A DNA stretch of 64,000 nucleotides from Jannaschia sp. Os4 (GTDB lineage Bacteria > Pseudomonadota > Alphaproteobacteria > Rhodobacterales > Rhodobacteraceae), in assembly GCF_016820245.1 (NCBI RefSeq), contig NZ_JAFCAR010000004.1, positions 124,001 through 188,000 on the forward strand. The letters are read 5' to 3'. The notes under the pieces are model-generated. The model was not told the DNA's origin. It made no database searches and saw only the letters and a list, made by a program, of their open reading frames with translations. Below, piece by piece: positions 61,725-64,000 of the stretch; within the stretch, counting starts at the first letter, position 1, and every line of letters begins with the position of its first letter. Both the position numbers and the translations under genes were made by a program.

Positions 61725-64000
61725 CCGAGACCGCCCGCGTCGTCATCATCGGCGGCGGCGCCGTCGGCACCTCGTGCCTCTATCACCTGGCTGAACGCGG
61801 CTGGACCGACTGCACCCTGCTGGAGAAGAACGAGCTGACGGCGGGCTCCACGTGGCACGCGGCGGGCAACTGCCCGACCTACTCCACCGGCCTCGGCATG
61901 ACAAAGCTGCAGGTCGAGTCGATGCGCCTCTACCGCGATCTCGAGCGCGCGACGGGCACCCCCTTCACCTACAACGTCACCGGCTCCGTCCGCCTCGCCC
62001 ACACCGCCGACCGGATGCGCGAGTTCGAGCAGGTGGCCTCGTGGGGCCGCAAGCTCGACCTCCCCACCCGCATGATGAGCGTGTCCGACCTCAAGGACGC
62101 CTACCCCTTCATGGAGACGCACGACCTCGCGGGCGGCTTCTGGGACGCGCATGACGGCGACGCGGACCCCGCCTCGCTCACCGGCGCGCTGGCGGCGGGC
62201 GCACGGCAGATGGGCGCCACGATCCACCGCTTCCGCCCCGCCACGGGCGTGTCGCGCGACGGCGACGAATGGATCGTCCACACCGACAAGGGCGACATCC
62301 GCTGCCACTACGTCGTCAACGCGGGCGGCTGCTACGCGCAGCGCATCGGCGAGTGGTTCAGGCCCTTCGGCGGCCGCACCGTCCCCATGACCGTGCTCCA
62401 GCATCAATACCTGCTGACCGAGGAGATCCCCGAACTCGTCGAATGGACGAAGGAGCATGGCCGCAAGGTGCCCCTCCTGCGCGACCCCGACGTGTCCTAC
62501 TACCTGCGGCAGGAGAAGGCGGGCCTGAACCTCGGCCCCTACGAGCGTGGCGGCCAGCCCTACTGGACCGACGGCTCGATGCCCGAGGACTTCTCCTTCC
62601 AGCTCTTCCCCGACGACCTCGACCGGCTGGAGCCCTACATCGAGGACGCGATGGCCCGCGTGCCCCTCCTCGGCACAGCGGGCATCAACAAGGTCATCAA
62701 CGGCCCCATCCCCTACGCCCCCGACGGCCTGCCGCTGATCGGCCCGATGCCGGGGGTGCCCAACGCCTTCGAGGCCTGCGTCTTCACCTTCGGCATCGCG
62801 CAGGCGGGCGGCGCGGGAAAGCTGCTGACCGACTGGATCGTCGAGGGCGCGCCCGAATGGGACGCATGGTCCATGGACCCCCGCCGCTTCACCGGCTGGG
62901 CCGACCAAGCGGCGGCGGACGCGATGGGCCTGCAGGTCTACCGCCACGAATACGCGATCCACCACCCGCACCACGCGTGGCCCGAGGGCCGCGACAAGCG
63001 CCTCTCCCCGGTCCACGACAGCCTGCTGGCGGCGGGCGCGCAGATGGGCGCCTTCGGCGGGTGGGAGCGCGCGATGTGGTTCGCCCGCCCCGGCGACGAC
63101 ACGTCCGAAGCGGCGACCGAGACGTATCAACGCCAAGGCCCGTGGTGGGGCGCGGTGCAGGAGGAGGTGGCCGCCGTGCGCGACGGCGTCGGCGTCATCG
63201 ACATCTGCGGCTTCTCGCGCTTCAACCTCTCGGGCGAGGGCGCTGCCGACTGGCTCGCCGCCAAGATCGCCACGCGGATGCCGAAGGTGGGCCGCCTCGC
63301 CCTCGCCTACCTGCGCGACGGCCACGGGCGCTGCCTGACCGAGTTCTCGATCCTCCGCCACGCGCAGGACCACTTCACCCTCATCACCGCCGCCGCCGCC
63401 CAGTGGCACGACTGGGACGCGCTTGCCCACGACCTGCCCAACGGCCTGTCGCTCACGGACCATACGGGCGACTACTCCACCCTTCTCGTCACGGGGCCGA
63501 AGTCACGCGACCTGCTCCGGTCCCTGCAGACCGAGGCCGACCTCCACGCCCCGTGGCTGACCCATCAGGGGGCCCGCGTCGCGGGCATCGCCTGCGCCCT
63601 CGCCCGCGTCTCCTTCGCGGGCGAGCTCGGGTGGGAGATCCACGCCGCCAACGCCGACATCCCCGCCCTGTGGGACGCCGTGACCGGCGCGGGCGCGCGG
63701 CCCTTCGGGATGATCGCCCTCGACTCCATGCGGCTGGAGAAGGGCTGGCTCGCGTGGAAGGCCGACATCTCCAACGATTACACCCTGGAGCAGCTCGGCC
63801 TGTCGCGCTTCCTGCGCGCGCCGGACGAGGCCGACACCCGCCTCGTCCTTCTGGAGCACGAGGGCGAGGCCGAGCCGCTCTACATGTCGAACGTCCTGTC
63901 GGGCGGCGCCATCGTCGGCGAGACCACCTCCGCCGCCTACGGGCACCGCACGGGCAAGCCGCTCGTGCTCGCCATGCTGCCGGTCGCGCTGACCGAGCCG
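61721..64000 (+). CDS. Dimethylglycine/sarcosine dehydrogenase-like FAD protein with GcvT domain, C-terminus cut by the window
   Basis: 760 codons visible, about 40-60 short of the family's length. N-terminal FAD-binding VVIIGGGAVGTSCLYHLAERG; H46 in AGSTWHAAGN corresponds to the histidine that binds FAD covalently in dimethylglycine and sarcosine dehydrogenases. Oxidase domain to about residue 385, with TFGIAQAGGAGKLL. From about 430 a GcvT-type folate-binding part follows (FGGWERAMWF, GVGVIDICGFSRFNLSG, SFAGELGWEIHA). It should oxidatively remove an N-methyl group and pass it to THF. Exact methylated substrate unknown. Confidence 0.92.
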   Translation, partial: MTETARVVIIGGGAVGTSCLYHLAERGWTDCTLLEKNELTAGSTWHAAGNCPTYSTGLGMTKLQVESMRLYRDLERATGTPFTYNVTGSVRLAHTADRMREFEQVASWGRKLDLPTRMMSVSDLKDAYPFMETHDLAGGFWDAHDGDADPASLTGALAAGARQMGATIHRFRPATGVSRDGDEWIVHTDKGDIRCHYVVNAGGCYAQRIGEWFRPFGGRTVPMTVLQHQYLLTEEIPELVEWTKEHGRKVPLLRDPDVSYYLRQEKAGLNLGPYERGGQPYWTDGSMPEDFSFQLFPDDLDRLEPYIEDAMARVPLLGTAGINKVINGPIPYAPDGLPLIGPMPGVPNAFEACVFTFGIAQAGGAGKLLTDWIVEGAPEWDAWSMDPRRFTGWADQAAADAMGLQVYRHEYAIHHPHHAWPEGRDKRLSPVHDSLLAAGAQMGAFGGWERAMWFARPGDDTSEAATETYQRQGPWWGAVQEEVAAVRDGVGVIDICGFSRFNLSGEGAADWLAAKIATRMPKVGRLALAYLRDGHGRCLTEFSILRHAQDHFTLITAAAAQWHDWDALAHDLPNGLSLTDHTGDYSTLLVTGPKSRDLLRSLQTEADLHAPWLTHQGARVAGIACALARVSFAGELGWEIHAANADIPALWDAVTGAGARPFGMIALDSMRLEKGWLAWKADISNDYTLEQLGLSRFLRAPDEADTRLVLLEHEGEAEPLYMSNVLSGGAIVGETTSAAYGHRTGKPLVLAMLPVALTEP

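Overview
The window is a gene-dense chromosomal segment of very GC-rich DNA from an alphaproteobacterium, most likely a Rhodobacteraceae/Roseobacter-group member. This is inferred from the genes themselves: a PutA without a DNA-binding domain beside a divergent Lrp-type putR, an opgC-opgG-opgH glucan operon, a TRAP importer facing its own two-component system, a GcvT-type flavin demethylase, and a folate/corrinoid C1 module. No rRNA, phage, IS or CRISPR was found. Five tRNAs are present: Ile2(CAU), Asn, Gly(CCC), Ser(GGA) and Ser(UGA).

Layout. 0-4 kb: the 3'-truncated indolepyruvate:ferredoxin oxidoreductase and a divergent LysR regulator, followed by a well-formed small RNA gene at about 4.1 kb. 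4.2-13 kb: housekeeping genes (sufE, a lipoprotein, rnd, purM-purN, an EnvZ-like kinase, an MBL hydrolase, and cell-wall L,D-transpeptidase and extensin-like proteins). 13-18 kb: anmK-zwf-pgl-pgi, with ATGA overlaps from zwf onward. 18-22 kb: tyrS, two cyclophilins and small membrane proteins. 22-28.7 kb: TRAP importer operon with a divergent sensor kinase and NarL-type regulator, and a clear operator/promoter between them. 28.7-34.6 kb: osmoregulated periplasmic glucan operon led by a TTC38-like TPR gene. 34.7-43.4 kb: a CoA-transferase/ThDP-enzyme pair, putA/putR and a Ppx/GppA phosphatase. 43.5-47.8 kb: C1 module (MTHFR-like enzyme, methyl-THF:corrinoid methyltransferase, corrinoid activator). 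47.8-52 kb: an ynjBCD-like ABC importer with ynjF. 52-61 kb: a dipeptide/oligopeptide-type ABC importer whose binding-protein gene is separated from its permease and ATPase genes by about 3.3 kb. 61-64 kb: an XRE-cupin regulator with a perfect operator, followed by a dimethylglycine/sarcosine dehydrogenase-like flavoprotein that runs off the window.

The genes mostly describe uptake and breakdown of small organic nutrients (proline, aromatic amino acid keto acids, TRAP substrates, peptides, N-methylated amines), with C1 units passing to tetrahydrofolate. The strangest stretch is 56.2-59.4 kb. It holds an unknown protein with a regular cysteine stripe, about 1.25 kb with no credible gene, and a two-level minisatellite of roughly 17-bp units. 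It lies inside what would otherwise be one peptide-transporter operon.
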